64,000 nt of DNA from Pseudobacteriovorax sp. GTDB lineage: Bacteria; Bdellovibrionota_B; Oligoflexia; Oligoflexales; Oligoflexaceae. The position numbers and the translations under genes were made by a program. Positions 35,732 through 45,429 of this stretch are shown here, in pieces (position 1 is the stretch's first letter; the number at the start of each line of letters is the position of its first letter). The notes below the pieces were generated by a model that was given only the letters and a program-made list of their open reading frames with translations, ran no database searches and had not been told where the DNA came from. The stretch covers positions 1 through 64,000 of the forward strand of contig JABSRP010000034.1 in the NCBI GenBank assembly GCA_013215145.1. Reading direction: 5' to 3'.

Positions 35732-36442
35732 ATGTTAAAACTTGGCAAACATCTTTTACTTCACGGCTCATTAATCGCTGGCTTATTGGCTGCAGGCGCT
35801 CAGTCTTGCTCTGACGAGGAAATTGCTGTCGGTGCTGCAGTCATCGCGGTTGGTGCTGCGATTTCAGCTGGACACAATGGTGGGCATCATCATGGTCAAA
35901 AGTATTGTAGCTATAATGAAAGAGTATGCCGCACCTATACGGACTACTGGGGCGACCGTCGCAAAGAGTGTAAAATAGTTAAGAGACGACGACCTTGTGG
36001 CTCTCATGGGCACTACAGATCATTCCAACCGGAACTATCTAATGAAGTATCTGCTCTTGAAACTCTGGTAGAACTAAAAGACGTTCCCGTAACGGATTAT
36101 CTCGACGTTGTAGATCTATCCAAGCGGTATTATCTCAGCCTTGGTGCTGCTGAAACATTTATAGACGCCATGGAAACAGCCCGTCAGGGAGATCTTTCCG
36201 CAATCAATGAACTAGGACTAAACGATGACGACATGCAGCGTATGACTCGTCTACTTGTTCCAGAAGATGATAGTATTGACCGTCTTGCACAAAATCTCGA
36301 TCAAGATCCTCTGCTAACAAAAGGGATGCTCTCTCAGATCGTCGTACATGGTCGCAATATGAAACGCGAAGCGTGTAAAGCAGAAGAAGATAACCGATTC
36401 AGCAACAAAAGAATCCGTGACCACTTCTGCATCAATCAATAA
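35732..36442 (+). CDS. Secreted lipoprotein, unknown, His/Cys-rich N-terminal part
   Basis: 236 residues. The signal segment ends with AAGAQSC, a possible lipobox (Cys26). A hydrophobic Ala/Gly stretch (EIAVGAAVIAVGAAISAG) is followed by GHNGGHHHGQKYC, then four Cys in about 30 residues (CSYNERVCRTYTDYWGDRRKEC). The C-terminal half is helical and acidic (about residues 110-220) with ETLVELKDVPVTDYLDV. No family was recognised. The gene is preceded by AGGAG nine bases before ATG. A convergent kinase gene ends 24 bases downstream. Confidence 0.6.
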   Translation: MLKLGKHLLLHGSLIAGLLAAGAQSCSDEEIAVGAAVIAVGAAISAGHNGGHHHGQKYCSYNERVCRTYTDYWGDRRKECKIVKRRRPCGSHGHYRSFQPELSNEVSALETLVELKDVPVTDYLDVVDLSKRYYLSLGAAETFIDAMETARQGDLSAINELGLNDDDMQRMTRLLVPEDDSIDRLAQNLDQDPLLTKGMLSQIVVHGRNMKREACKAEEDNRFSNKRIRDHFCINQ

Positions 36443-36465
36443 GATGTCATAGAAATAAGGATCTT

Positions 36466-38721
36466 CTATGCCACTTGATGAATGATTTCATTGAGTGGCA
36501 GCGCAATTTCAAATTGAAATTCCAACCAATCTTTTTGCGAGTCGTTGGTTGGAATGATCGTAATCCTGCCATCTATACTTGACAGAGTTTTCTTAATAGC
36601 ACCCATACCAACACCGCGCCCAGATATCTGCGACACCGATTCTGCTGTGCTCAAGCCGTTAGAGAAAATTTGATTAGCCACATCTAAATTCGAAGCATCC
36701 GCAAAGTTGGGTCCTAGCTTTTCTTTGATTTTTTTGATATTGATGCCTCTACCATCATCCCAGATTTTCATAATGAGATACTCGTTCGATCGGTAGGCTT
36801 CAATCTGAATGGTTCCGGCAGCAGATTTTCCGTCTTTCAGCCTGATGGATTCTGTTTCGATACTATGAGATACATGGTTGTTTAACAAGTGAATCATGAT
36901 ATCTTCTAGCTTTTCTGAGATGAGACTATCGATCTTTATCGAATCGCTAGAAATCTTCAGCGTGGGAACAGGTTTTTGCGCAGCATTGGCTATGGATATT
37001 AAACTCGATTTATACCTACCTAGAAAAGCCTTTAGATCGACTTGATTGTTCTCTTGAATCTGTTTGGCAAAAACTTGAGTGAAGGCATCATGATTGCTCT
37101 TCTGAAATTCAGATATGATATATTTCACTTGCTGTTGTTTAATACGATAGGTTTTATTCAACCATTCAATTTCCGTGTAGACGTCATTTCCTACGGTTGA
37201 GTGGAACGTACTCTTATAGTCGTTTACAGTAGATGCCAGTTCATTGAGAGGCCCTGACAAGATTTTTGAATTAGGGCACTCACTTTCTTTCTCAAGGCCC
37301 TTATAGTCTATGACTTCCTTTTCGGTGGTATGAATCTTCGAGGCTAGGCCAGCCAAGCCCAGAGTTCGAGCCGCGCCCTTAAGGGTATGAAGTACGATCA
37401 CAATCTCTGTGCTTTCTTCCTCATTAAGGGGTTTTTCAAGGCTCTCGATGACTTCAGTGACCTGTGAGTCCGCCTTGTCTAGAAGCTGTATGACTTTATC
37501 GGTATTATTGGATGAAATGATTTCAAAAATCATGTCGACGCGGAACCGCTCCTGTTCGAGGGATTCTGCATTTTTCACCTCGTCCGTTATATCCAGCATG
37601 GTAACGAGAATACCTCCAACCAAGTCGTCTTCGATTTTTGGAGTCCAGGTCAGTTTTAGGGTTTTTTCGTTATGGGTCATCTCGGTAACAAGCTTGTCGC
37701 CGTTTGCGTAGAAATTAATGTCATCCTGTCCAAGAATTGCCAAGATAGACTGCCATACCTGGTCTTTTTTGTCGGTGTTAAAATTAGAATGGTCCAACAA
37801 TACCTCTTTGATCGTCCGACCGTCGAGACTGCATGAATTGAGGATATCTTTGGTGTGTTCAGAGTAGTTCGGCTGTATCTTTCCTTCGCCATCAAGCGTT
37901 ATAATTCCCTGTGGAATGCTGTTGAGTAAAAAAGATATCTCTGTCTCCCGTTTAATAGCCAGTGCTTCATTTCTCTCCGATTTCTTGGCATAGGTGTCCG
38001 AAACTAGTTTACAACAACTCGCAAGAAGGTAACTTCCAAGGAGTCCAAAAGCTTGCAAAAAACATCCAAAATTGATCTCGCCTTCATGGCGCCAGGCAAA
38101 TAGAAATGGTAAGGAAGCGGCTAACACAGCGTTTGAGATACCAAGGGTAAATGTTTGAACAATGGTGAAGCCAACTAAGACCATGTAAAGCCAAATCTCT
38201 ATATGAAACTCGGCTGCAGCCTTAGAGGAAAAACCAACTAGACCCACTGAGGCGATCGTGGCAAAACCTAGCCCCCAGGCTAATTTTAGTTTTAGGTTTG
38301 AATCAATGCGTTTTTCTATCAAGGAAGAATAGATCGCAAGACCCCACATGACTGTGAATGAGATTACGTAGTTAATGGCAAGGACGACGTCGCTTGTCAG
38401 ATAAGCTAGTGTTCCGTAGAAGCCAAATCCGCAAATCGGAAAAATATACATGCATAAAAAAGCAAATCGGAATAGACCGTCATTAAAATTTCCCGAGGAC
38501 ATAAAGTAAGCTGCGAAATACTCTTTCAGACTTCTACCTGGTTTTGATAGTCTAAGTTTTCGTAGAAAAAGGGTTAATAGAGCCAAAGGGAAAAATAAAA
38601 CAAATTTCCCATTCTCGATATCTTTATCAATGTCCCTGACAATGAAGCCCACTAGGCAAACTCTCCCTTCCGATGTTAACGGCGTATCGGCTGTTAAATC
38701 TAAGATTTGAATAAAAAACAT
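36466..38721 (-). CDS. Membrane CheA-like histidine kinase (PAS-Hpt-HATPase)
   Basis: 751 residues. A membrane part (about residues 60-250, several hydrophobic helices) is followed by a PAS-like region (NSIPQGIITLDGEGKIQ and LKLTWTPKIEDD) and an Hpt domain with IVLHTLKGAARTLG, phosphorylated His near 444. The CheA-type HATPase has LNNHVSHSIETESIRLKDGK (about 612), MKIWDDGRGINI and GRGVGMGAIKKTL. No HisKA, receiver or CheW-like domain is present. The protein at 62207-64000 has the same Hpt and HATPase core. The start is the first in-frame ATG, without a strong ribosome site. A CheY-like gene begins 92 bases away, divergently; it may be its partner. Confidence 0.85.
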   Translation of the reverse strand: MFFIQILDLTADTPLTSEGRVCLVGFIVRDIDKDIENGKFVLFFPLALLTLFLRKLRLSKPGRSLKEYFAAYFMSSGNFNDGLFRFAFLCMYIFPICGFGFYGTLAYLTSDVVLAINYVISFTVMWGLAIYSSLIEKRIDSNLKLKLAWGLGFATIASVGLVGFSSKAAAEFHIEIWLYMVLVGFTIVQTFTLGISNAVLAASLPFLFAWRHEGEINFGCFLQAFGLLGSYLLASCCKLVSDTYAKKSERNEALAIKRETEISFLLNSIPQGIITLDGEGKIQPNYSEHTKDILNSCSLDGRTIKEVLLDHSNFNTDKKDQVWQSILAILGQDDINFYANGDKLVTEMTHNEKTLKLTWTPKIEDDLVGGILVTMLDITDEVKNAESLEQERFRVDMIFEIISSNNTDKVIQLLDKADSQVTEVIESLEKPLNEEESTEIVIVLHTLKGAARTLGLAGLASKIHTTEKEVIDYKGLEKESECPNSKILSGPLNELASTVNDYKSTFHSTVGNDVYTEIEWLNKTYRIKQQQVKYIISEFQKSNHDAFTQVFAKQIQENNQVDLKAFLGRYKSSLISIANAAQKPVPTLKISSDSIKIDSLISEKLEDIMIHLLNNHVSHSIETESIRLKDGKSAAGTIQIEAYRSNEYLIMKIWDDGRGINIKKIKEKLGPNFADASNLDVANQIFSNGLSTAESVSQISGRGVGMGAIKKTLSSIDGRITIIPTNDSQKDWLEFQFEIALPLNEIIHQVA

Positions 38722-38813
38722 TACAAATTATAAAAGATTCACCGCCAATAATTTTTTCCTATAGAACCTGGAAAAAATACCGAAGACTATTTGAATTTTG
38801 AAAGGATTCCCAT

Positions 38814-39194
38814 ATGTCTGGTAAAGTTCTTTGCATCGATGACTCAAAAACTATTCAACTTTGCCTTCAACTCGCATTAGAAGGTGCTGGTTTTACTGTA
38901 CTCATAGCCGAAAATGGTGCTGTTGGGCTTAAATTGCTCGAGGATAACCCTGATACTGGCCTGATATATTTGGATGTTCATATGCCGGTGATGGACGGTT
39001 TTACCTGCCTACAGCATATCAAAGACAATCCAAAAACAAGTCATATAGATGTGATCATGGTAACTACAGAAGGCTCCAAGGTCAAAGTTGAAAGATCAAA
39101 GGGATTGGGAGCCTCAGGTTGGATTGTTAAACCTATCGATGAGAACATTGCTGTTTCTGTTGCAGAAAAATATCTAGGAAAACGACCTGCCTGA
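38814..39194 (+). CDS. CheY-like single-domain response regulator
   Basis: 126 residues, a receiver domain only. Asp9/Asp10 form the acid pair, the phosphoacceptor is Asp54 in LIYLDVHMPVMDGF, Thr84 in VTTEG is the switch residue and the lysine lies in IVKPID. The divergent CheA-like kinase (36466-38721) is its likely partner, as single-domain regulators usually pair with Hpt-bearing kinases. There is no output domain. RBS AAAGGATTCC precedes the ATG by a few bases. Confidence 0.9.
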   Translation: MSGKVLCIDDSKTIQLCLQLALEGAGFTVLIAENGAVGLKLLEDNPDTGLIYLDVHMPVMDGFTCLQHIKDNPKTSHIDVIMVTTEGSKVKVERSKGLGASGWIVKPIDENIAVSVAEKYLGKRPA

Positions 39195-39258
39195 AATACT
39201 CGGTCACCGCCTATCCAGCATAAGCAGTTGTTGATTATTTTCCACCACGCTTCATAGA

Positions 39259-39612
39259 TCAAGTCATCCTCTCAATGGTCTCTAGAAGTAGATCAAATTG
39301 ATAAGGCTTCGCTATGACAATAGTAGGACCCTGATAAGTGGAATCGGATTCAAACAAGTCCGGAAACCCAGTAATCACGACAAAGGGTATTTGGGGTTTA
39401 TTTTCGCGAACCTCTTTTAAAAGATCTAATCCTGTTTTTTCGGGCATCTTGTAGTCAGATATCACAAGGTCAAAATCCTTAGATATGATCTGTTCCAAAG
39501 CTTTTGTACTTTTTGTCTCCGCGTGGACCAGATAGTCTTTCGCTTCTAGTTGTTCCTGAAGGATTTCACAGATATCCCTATCATCGTCTACGACCAATAT
39601 TTTCTTTTTCAT
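39259..39612 (-). CDS. Single-domain response regulator
   Basis: 117 residues. Acid pair Asp9/Asp10/Asp11, phosphoacceptor Asp53 in LVISDYKMPEKTG, Thr in VVITGF and Lys in IVIAKPYQF are present. No output domain. It converges with the CheY-like gene (64 bases apart) and is divergent from the PilZ gene. Its kinase is not evident; the CheA-like kinase nearby is one option. Confidence 0.9.
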   Translation of the reverse strand: MKKKILVVDDDRDICEILQEQLEAKDYLVHAETKSTKALEQIISKDFDLVISDYKMPEKTGLDLLKEVRENKPQIPFVVITGFPDLFESDSTYQGPTIVIAKPYQFDLLLETIERMT

Positions 39613-39712
39613 TTACCTTTTTCCTCAATTTTTGGGTTAAGATAAGTATAGCGGACACTTTGAGTGATGACTAGCATGCTTGAACCAGATATGGCTAAAA
39701 AGGGATCAACCA

Positions 39713-40090
39713 ATGAGCCTCTATAATATAAGAAACGAACGCATATCTCCCGACCAGACGATAAAACTCATCGTTCGAAACGCGCGGCTAAGGTTTTCTT
39801 GTTATTGGCTTGAAGTCATCAACTTATCGGAGTCAGGAATTGCCATTAAGTACGAAGGGAAAGGAATCCTTCCTCTTAAGCATAACGATGAGATCGATAT
39901 TACCCTTGATGTTAATTCAAAAATATTTGAGAGGCCCATTCACATCAGGGGTAAAATTGTGCACGAAGAATTTTCTAAGGGAGAGGATCCTGGAAGCGAA
40001 TCGGTTCTTTTAGGTATCGACATCACGGAAATAGAGCCGCGCCATGAGAAGCATTGGAAACATGGCATTCAAAAACTTCTTAAGCACTAA
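39713..40090 (+). CDS. PilZ-domain protein
   Basis: 125 residues from ATG 39713, chosen because AAAGGGA lies about seven bases upstream; the open frame could start at a TTG at 39680. Features: an N-terminal basic stretch (IVRNARLRF), INLSESGIAIKYEG (a 'D/N-x-S-x-x-G' type motif) and a beta-barrel end (LLGIDITEIE). PilZ domains bind cyclic di-GMP. The usual RxxxR motif is only partly present (RNARLRF), so ligand binding is likely but not sure. Flanked by the two response regulators. Confidence 0.7.
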   Translation: MSLYNIRNERISPDQTIKLIVRNARLRFSCYWLEVINLSESGIAIKYEGKGILPLKHNDEIDITLDVNSKIFERPIHIRGKIVHEEFSKGEDPGSESVLLGIDITEIEPRHEKHWKHGIQKLLKH

Positions 40091-40372
40091 CCGATTCAGC
40101 GCAAGTTTCTTTAACGTCTCCGTTTATGGGATTTACAAGCAGGGTTTTTCTTGAGAATAGACTGGTTCTGTTTTTGTTCGCAAAACCACCCACTTCATAA
40201 TCTCCTGCTGTAACGTTTCTCAGCGCCAAAAAACACTATTTTACCCGTAATATCAGACGGATAAATTATTCGATTAAATCGATACTTTAGCTCGTATTTA
40301 TCTATTTTATAAAATCAGCTCGATACCGAATACTGTATTAGTCAGTCTGAATCACTTAGGGAGGATCAAAAC

Positions 40373-40468
40373 ATGAATCAATTGCTGAATATAGGCCTGA
40401 AAGTAGTGGTCGTATCTGGAATCGGCAGCTTTATCGGGTTCATGTATTGGGCGTTGATTGTCGTTTAG
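40373..40468 (+). CDS. 31-residue membrane peptide
   Basis: ATG at 40373 to TAG at 40466-40468. GGGAGG lies about seven bases upstream, which is a very strong ribosome site. The peptide begins MNQLLNIGLK and has one long hydrophobic segment with VVVVSGIG and a final YWALIVV, so it is a probable single-pass membrane protein. It is separated from the convergent MscS gene by about 20 bases. Function unknown. Confidence 0.55.
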   Translation: MNQLLNIGLKVVVVSGIGSFIGFMYWALIVV

Positions 40469-40487
40469 GTGTTTCGCATGTCACAGA

Positions 40488-41240
40488 CTAGGTCTCACTC
40501 AACTTTTTCATGACATATTGTTTGGCGTGGTTCCCAGCTTCTGGGGACCACGCGTAAAATTTTATGTTCCACACCTCCCTGTGATCACCAGGAACGATAT
40601 CTATCGACGTATTTTGATGCCTGTAAGGGCAACTCACAACTATATCTCTAAGATCTCGGCTACTCCGTTTGCCCAAATCCATGTGCCTTACTTTCAGCTC
40701 CACGATAGATCCCAGTTTTTTATCGCTAACGGAAAATATCTCTTTCACAAACCGAAAATTTGGGATCGAAATGAGTTCGTTTTTTTCGTTTTTAATCCAA
40801 ACTTGAAGCAGATCTTTGCTCTCTACAACTCCTTGAGTCGTTCCAATCTGGATACGTCTACGCACCTGAACCTTCTGCTGGAAGGTTAAGACGATGCCCC
40901 CAATAAAGTTTGCGATCAATTCCTTTTGACTAACAACCCCAACGATAGTGACCACAACGATCAATCCGTTGGCAAATAATATTGACTCGCGAGCTATAGC
41001 TTCGAGGACTGTCAAAACCGCAGCTAATACGATCATAAAACGCACAAAACGTTGGATCGGGACTAATCGCTTGCGAGAGTCGTACCCTCGGGACCAAATA
41101 TATAAAAAAGGATAGTTAGCCACTGCAAAAACAAAGTAGAGCAGAATCAGAAATACAACAATTTCCGAAAGCCATAGACCAACGGTGCCAGTGCCAAGAC
41201 TAAGCAATTCAATATTTTTAAAGAGGGTTGGACTCTCCAT
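40488..41240 (-). CDS. MscS-family mechanosensitive channel protein
   Basis: 250 residues. Three or four N-terminal membrane helices (to about residue 120) lead into ANFIGGIVLTFQQ, the end of the pore helix in MscS homologs, then the beta domain RRIQIGTTQGVVESKDLLQVWI with NELISIPNFRF (the 'IPN' motif of the family), and a short C-terminal domain. Such channels open under membrane tension and release solutes, including potassium. It starts one base after the stop of the antiporter-ATPase gene and has AGGAGG eight bases before its ATG, so it is the last gene of the potassium operon. Confidence 0.85.
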   Translation of the reverse strand: MESPTLFKNIELLSLGTGTVGLWLSEIVVFLILLYFVFAVANYPFLYIWSRGYDSRKRLVPIQRFVRFMIVLAAVLTVLEAIARESILFANGLIVVVTIVGVVSQKELIANFIGGIVLTFQQKVQVRRRIQIGTTQGVVESKDLLQVWIKNEKNELISIPNFRFVKEIFSVSDKKLGSIVELKVRHMDLGKRSSRDLRDIVVSCPYRHQNTSIDIVPGDHREVWNIKFYAWSPEAGNHAKQYVMKKLSET

Positions 41241-41241
41241 A

Positions 41242-44200
41242 TTAAAGACCTCCTAAGGCATGACTGATAGAATGCCTTATCGATTTAACAATATGAAAGG
41301 TATTATTCTGTCGTCCTACCTTAGTGACAAAATTTGTTTTACTTAGAAATAAAAGCCCTTGCCTAATAAGCTCCTTGTTACCCGAGGTACTGTCTTGTAG
41401 TTCCCTCTCACTCAAAGGACCATGCCTCGCAAGCAGGATAAGAACAGTCAAAGCCTCGCTAGGAATATCTTGTAAAAGATTCATGCGACTCTCAAGCAAC
41501 TGAGAAATAGAAGGCTGAACCTGCTTTTCTCCAAGAATCGTTGTTGATCGAATCCAATTGGCAATAGAGTCGTAAAGATTCCCCTTAGATACGTTGACTA
41601 GCAGTTTAAAGTAAAGCTCATCCGAGCCCCCAAAACGAAGGCCATTTTTCAGGAATGGCATGGCTATGCGAGATTGCTGAACCTTCATACCACAGTAAGT
41701 GAGACGATTTTCAATCATCTCTCTAATCTGAGTTTTGGTGATATGGCTCAGATGTAAGACTTGATTAAAGTAATTATCCAAACCAACAAATTTCACATAA
41801 AAACGATAGAAGCTGCTTGATACGGAGGCAACCCAAAAAGTTGTTTTTTTCGTCGAATCCATCAAGGCAAGACATTCACGAATGGCTCGCAAACCAGAAG
41901 CTGTCGGCTTAAACCAGAATTCAAAATCATCCAAAATAATGACAAAGGTTTCCTTTGCTAGTGTAGATCTGATCGCTGCAATAGAGGCATCACAGCCTAG
42001 GTCGAGAGCTAGTTTTCGAATAAGGTGTCCGCGCCCCGATCCAGCTATAGGATCCAGCCTTACTACCGATCCACTTTCGAGCTCGTTTTGAAACACATTG
42101 ATAAACGAAGTCTTCCCAGAACCAGACTCTCCAACGAGAAGCTGCGATTCCTGAGACAGGCCCTTGCGCCAATTGCGATAGGATTCTAATAAGCTTGTGT
42201 ACTTCTCCTTATTGACCACGAGGTACTTACGATCTCTTAAAGGCTCAAGACTAAAGCCCTTGCGGTATAGCGGTGATGCGGCATCCAACTTAGATTTAAC
42301 ATCAAGGGACGCAGCAAAATTCTGTAGTTTTAGACGATAGACAGAATTGAGGGAGAAATATGACGAGACTTTTTCCAATTTCTCACGCACAGGAAAATGT
42401 ATGACTTTTTTTGAAGAATCAGAGACTAATCGAATCAACTCTAGCGGTCCACGAATGAGTGCCATACTCTCATATTTTTGGATCAAATGATCGAGTTTTT
42501 CCTGAGCGCCAGTTATGGTGTGTTTTGCAGATCGGGTAAAGGATCGTGTGACACTTTGAAAGTCAATCCCTGACTTAGCCTCCTCATATGAGGCCATGGT
42601 TGTTTTTCTGACATCCTCCTCTAGCTCACCCAGAACTTTGATATTTTCCCGAACAATTTCTAGGGCCGCTTGCAGTGTATCGAGGAACTCTCCCTTGTCT
42701 TGCTGAATATCCTTTTTTTCATCTAGTGAATGCTTAATCAGCTCGGAAAGATGGTTGAAGACCTCGAAAAGATTTTCTAAGTGATCTTTATATACCGAAA
42801 AGCTACTTTCTAGGTCTTGGGCCAACTCACTTACGAGATACTCGTCCAATAAATCTCCATAGTCAACCGACTTAGTACTCCAAACATCTTTAATGCTTTT
42901 CGAATCGTCAAAGCTCTCATCGGTAAAAATTGTAAATCTACCAGAAGCCGTAGCGGCAATCTTTCGAAACTGAAGATGAATCCTATGCACTGATGTATCG
43001 ATGGTGAATCTTTTGGTCGACTTCGAAAGATCATGAAATTTTAAGGCACTCACGACTTGCAACAAGTGTGATCTTACCTGCTCAATATTCTGTTTACTAT
43101 CATCCACATCAGTTTTCACTTTATGATGAGAGGTTTCTAACTCTCCAGAAACGACACGAAGGGTCTCTAAGTATTTTTCCGTAATTGTGTGTAAGGAGTT
43201 AATAAAATTCCCCACGACCAATCCCTCTAGGCGTCGTTCAACCTGTGTTTTAAGTGCTGTAAGGTTGGTTTGATCGATACATGTTTGATAAATAGAGCTG
43301 AAAGCATCACCACGCTTTTGAAGTTGTAGAAATAGATTCTGCTTTTGTTTTGTTCTTGTAGATGGATTGATATCGACTCCCGACTTCATCGGAGTTCCAT
43401 AAGTGTCCAGCTCCTCAGTCAACCTCAAGAAAATGGTATGATATTTAGTTTCAATATCTTGATTGATGGTTAGCTTTGCATAGTCAAATATTTTCTCTAT
43501 TTCTGATAGAATCTCTGTTGATTCGGCCTTTAGGTCACACATCCTTACAAACTGATGAAAAACATGAATTTGCATATTCATGAGATTATGATGGAGAATA
43601 AGTGCGTAATCTAAGGTCGGAATTTCCATATAAGCGCGGCATATAGATCGCAACGGAATCAATCTCTGAGATCGCTTATCTTTACTCAAAAAAAGCCTAA
43701 TACACCTGACTAACAACTTTTTAAATTTTAGAGTCCATTTGTCTTTTGCCCGTGTTTGGAGGGTTTCTACTGGAAAATCCGTTAGCAACTCTATAGGAAT
43801 TTCCGTCAAGCCTTCTTCTTGACGACCTAGATACTCTTGGACGAAAGGCATCCGATCTACGATCAATTGACTAGAGTAAATTTGAGACCAGTTCACAATA
43901 GAGTCTATACGCTTGAAGTCTGAGGCTGTTCCCGATTCTACAGACTCCAAACTTCGTTTAATAGATTGCCAATACTGATCGATAAATTGATCTAGCTGTA
44001 TTTGAAAACCAGATATCAAATCTTTATGAAGCTTAGCGATATGAGATTTTAGCGCTTCATCCTTGGGTAGACTAACATCTGATTGCAGAAGTAAATTTTC
44101 TTCCTTTGACTCGTTAGCGCTTTTTGAATCGGGTTCTGTCAGTTTATTCAGTTGACTTTCATGAGAAATCGAAAGCCGCAACCCAATGGGACCAACAAGT

Positions 44201-45429
44201 AAGTTTATGGCGACTACCGCAACACCAATGTCAAAAATCCAATCTGAGAGTAACGGAATCTGCCCCGAGGCAAGCCCCACTAGTCCAAGAGTCACGCCAG
44301 CCTGGGAGATATAACCTAACCAAAGCTTACGTTTCACCACAGGCTCTTCTTGGTTAATCATCGATGCGAAATAATTTGCTAAGAAATATGCTACTGCCCT
44401 AGCCACGACAAGTATCAAAGCAAAGCCAATGATACTTAGGGTTCTATCGAGATTGATAGCTGCACCAGCGATGGTGAAAAAGATGACAAAAGTTGGCAAA
44501 GATACCAGATTCATTGGTTCCAGAACATCATGCTCATACTTTGAATAGTTCCTAACGATAAAGCCGGCAGTAATAAACACTAGAAGCAGTTCGGCGTCGG
44601 CAACAAGGCTCAATTCGGCAGCAGCTAAAATGATACAAAAAATAAAAAGGAGCATTTGAAATTTAAGATACTTCACGTAGAAAATGATCAAAACACCAAA
44701 ACATATCCCGAGACCTAGCGATGCTCCCAAGTGTTTCAACACCACAGTAGCCACGGTAATGTCAATCACAGCATTGGGATCAAGCAAGGAATTTGTGATA
44801 GCAACAACGATGGCTAAGCTAATCACAACAACTAAGTCTTTAAAGATAGCTGCGCCTAAGATCAAATCAGTCGATCGACCCTTCGCTTCCATTTCGTTCA
44901 CAACAGCAATGGCAATCGCCGGCGATGTGGCAATAGCTAGAGTAGCAAAAATCATAGAAAGGCAAATGAGGGTGATTTGGTCAAATTGCTCACCTAACAA
45001 CCCTGGAAAGTAACGCGCCGAAGTATAGGCAGCTCCACCTACCAAAATTGGAAGAAAAAACAGCTTTAAGGCTATGGTACTAAACAGGGTTCGCCATATT
45101 TTTTTGATCCCTTCGATACTAAGTTCTAAACCGGCATTAAGTGCAATAAGACCCAAAGCCAGAGTGTTGAACATCTTCAACTCCTGAACCACTTCGCTCG
45201 ATAAAATATTGAGCATATAAGGGCCTAACAGTATACCGGCCAATATATAACCTGTGACCTTTGGTAGCTTTAACGCGGAAGATCCCAAATCCGCTGTAGT
45301 AAACGATGCAAGTATGACAAACCCAATTGCCGCAAGAGTGAACCCTGCCGCATGTTCCGTCTTAAAAAAATCCACGAGAAACATGGTCCCAATCAGAGTC
45401 GCTATAACAAACAGCCGTCTCATGGTCAC
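41242..45429 (-). CDS. CPA2 cation/proton antiporter fused to coiled coils and a P-loop ATPase
   Basis: 1395 residues. Residues 1-415 are a CPA2-type monovalent-cation/proton antiporter (LKLPKVTGYILAGILLGP, LGLIALNAGLELSI, about twelve membrane helices, LFITAGFIVRN). Residues 450-1010 are mostly helical and charged (coiled coils, e.g. near VESLESGT and LDEYLVSELAQDLESS). A P-loop ATPase follows: LLVGESGSGKTSFI (about 1095-1108), Walker B FVIILDDFEFW (about 1161) and a C-terminal winged-helix-like end (about 1325-1395, HGPLSERELQDST). Ordinary KefB/KefC end in a TrkA_N domain instead. It overlaps the TrkH gene by four bases; a role in potassium or proton balance, gated by ATP, is inferred. Confidence 0.85.
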   Translation of the reverse strand: MTMRRLFVIATLIGTMFLVDFFKTEHAAGFTLAAIGFVILASFTTADLGSSALKLPKVTGYILAGILLGPYMLNILSSEVVQELKMFNTLALGLIALNAGLELSIEGIKKIWRTLFSTIALKLFFLPILVGGAAYTSARYFPGLLGEQFDQITLICLSMIFATLAIATSPAIAIAVVNEMEAKGRSTDLILGAAIFKDLVVVISLAIVVAITNSLLDPNAVIDITVATVVLKHLGASLGLGICFGVLIIFYVKYLKFQMLLFIFCIILAAAELSLVADAELLLVFITAGFIVRNYSKYEHDVLEPMNLVSLPTFVIFFTIAGAAINLDRTLSIIGFALILVVARAVAYFLANYFASMINQEEPVVKRKLWLGYISQAGVTLGLVGLASGQIPLLSDWIFDIGVAVVAINLLVGPIGLRLSISHESQLNKLTEPDSKSANESKEENLLLQSDVSLPKDEALKSHIAKLHKDLISGFQIQLDQFIDQYWQSIKRSLESVESGTASDFKRIDSIVNWSQIYSSQLIVDRMPFVQEYLGRQEEGLTEIPIELLTDFPVETLQTRAKDKWTLKFKKLLVRCIRLFLSKDKRSQRLIPLRSICRAYMEIPTLDYALILHHNLMNMQIHVFHQFVRMCDLKAESTEILSEIEKIFDYAKLTINQDIETKYHTIFLRLTEELDTYGTPMKSGVDINPSTRTKQKQNLFLQLQKRGDAFSSIYQTCIDQTNLTALKTQVERRLEGLVVGNFINSLHTITEKYLETLRVVSGELETSHHKVKTDVDDSKQNIEQVRSHLLQVVSALKFHDLSKSTKRFTIDTSVHRIHLQFRKIAATASGRFTIFTDESFDDSKSIKDVWSTKSVDYGDLLDEYLVSELAQDLESSFSVYKDHLENLFEVFNHLSELIKHSLDEKKDIQQDKGEFLDTLQAALEIVRENIKVLGELEEDVRKTTMASYEEAKSGIDFQSVTRSFTRSAKHTITGAQEKLDHLIQKYESMALIRGPLELIRLVSDSSKKVIHFPVREKLEKVSSYFSLNSVYRLKLQNFAASLDVKSKLDAASPLYRKGFSLEPLRDRKYLVVNKEKYTSLLESYRNWRKGLSQESQLLVGESGSGKTSFINVFQNELESGSVVRLDPIAGSGRGHLIRKLALDLGCDASIAAIRSTLAKETFVIILDDFEFWFKPTASGLRAIRECLALMDSTKKTTFWVASVSSSFYRFYVKFVGLDNYFNQVLHLSHITKTQIREMIENRLTYCGMKVQQSRIAMPFLKNGLRFGGSDELYFKLLVNVSKGNLYDSIANWIRSTTILGEKQVQPSISQLLESRMNLLQDIPSEALTVLILLARHGPLSERELQDSTSGNKELIRQGLLFLSKTNFVTKVGRQNNTFHIVKSIRHSISHALGGL

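Noticed and set aside
40458..40889. 143-codon plus-strand frame opposite the MscS gene
   Set aside because: It is a shadow of the MscS coding strand, whose motifs and start site are clear.
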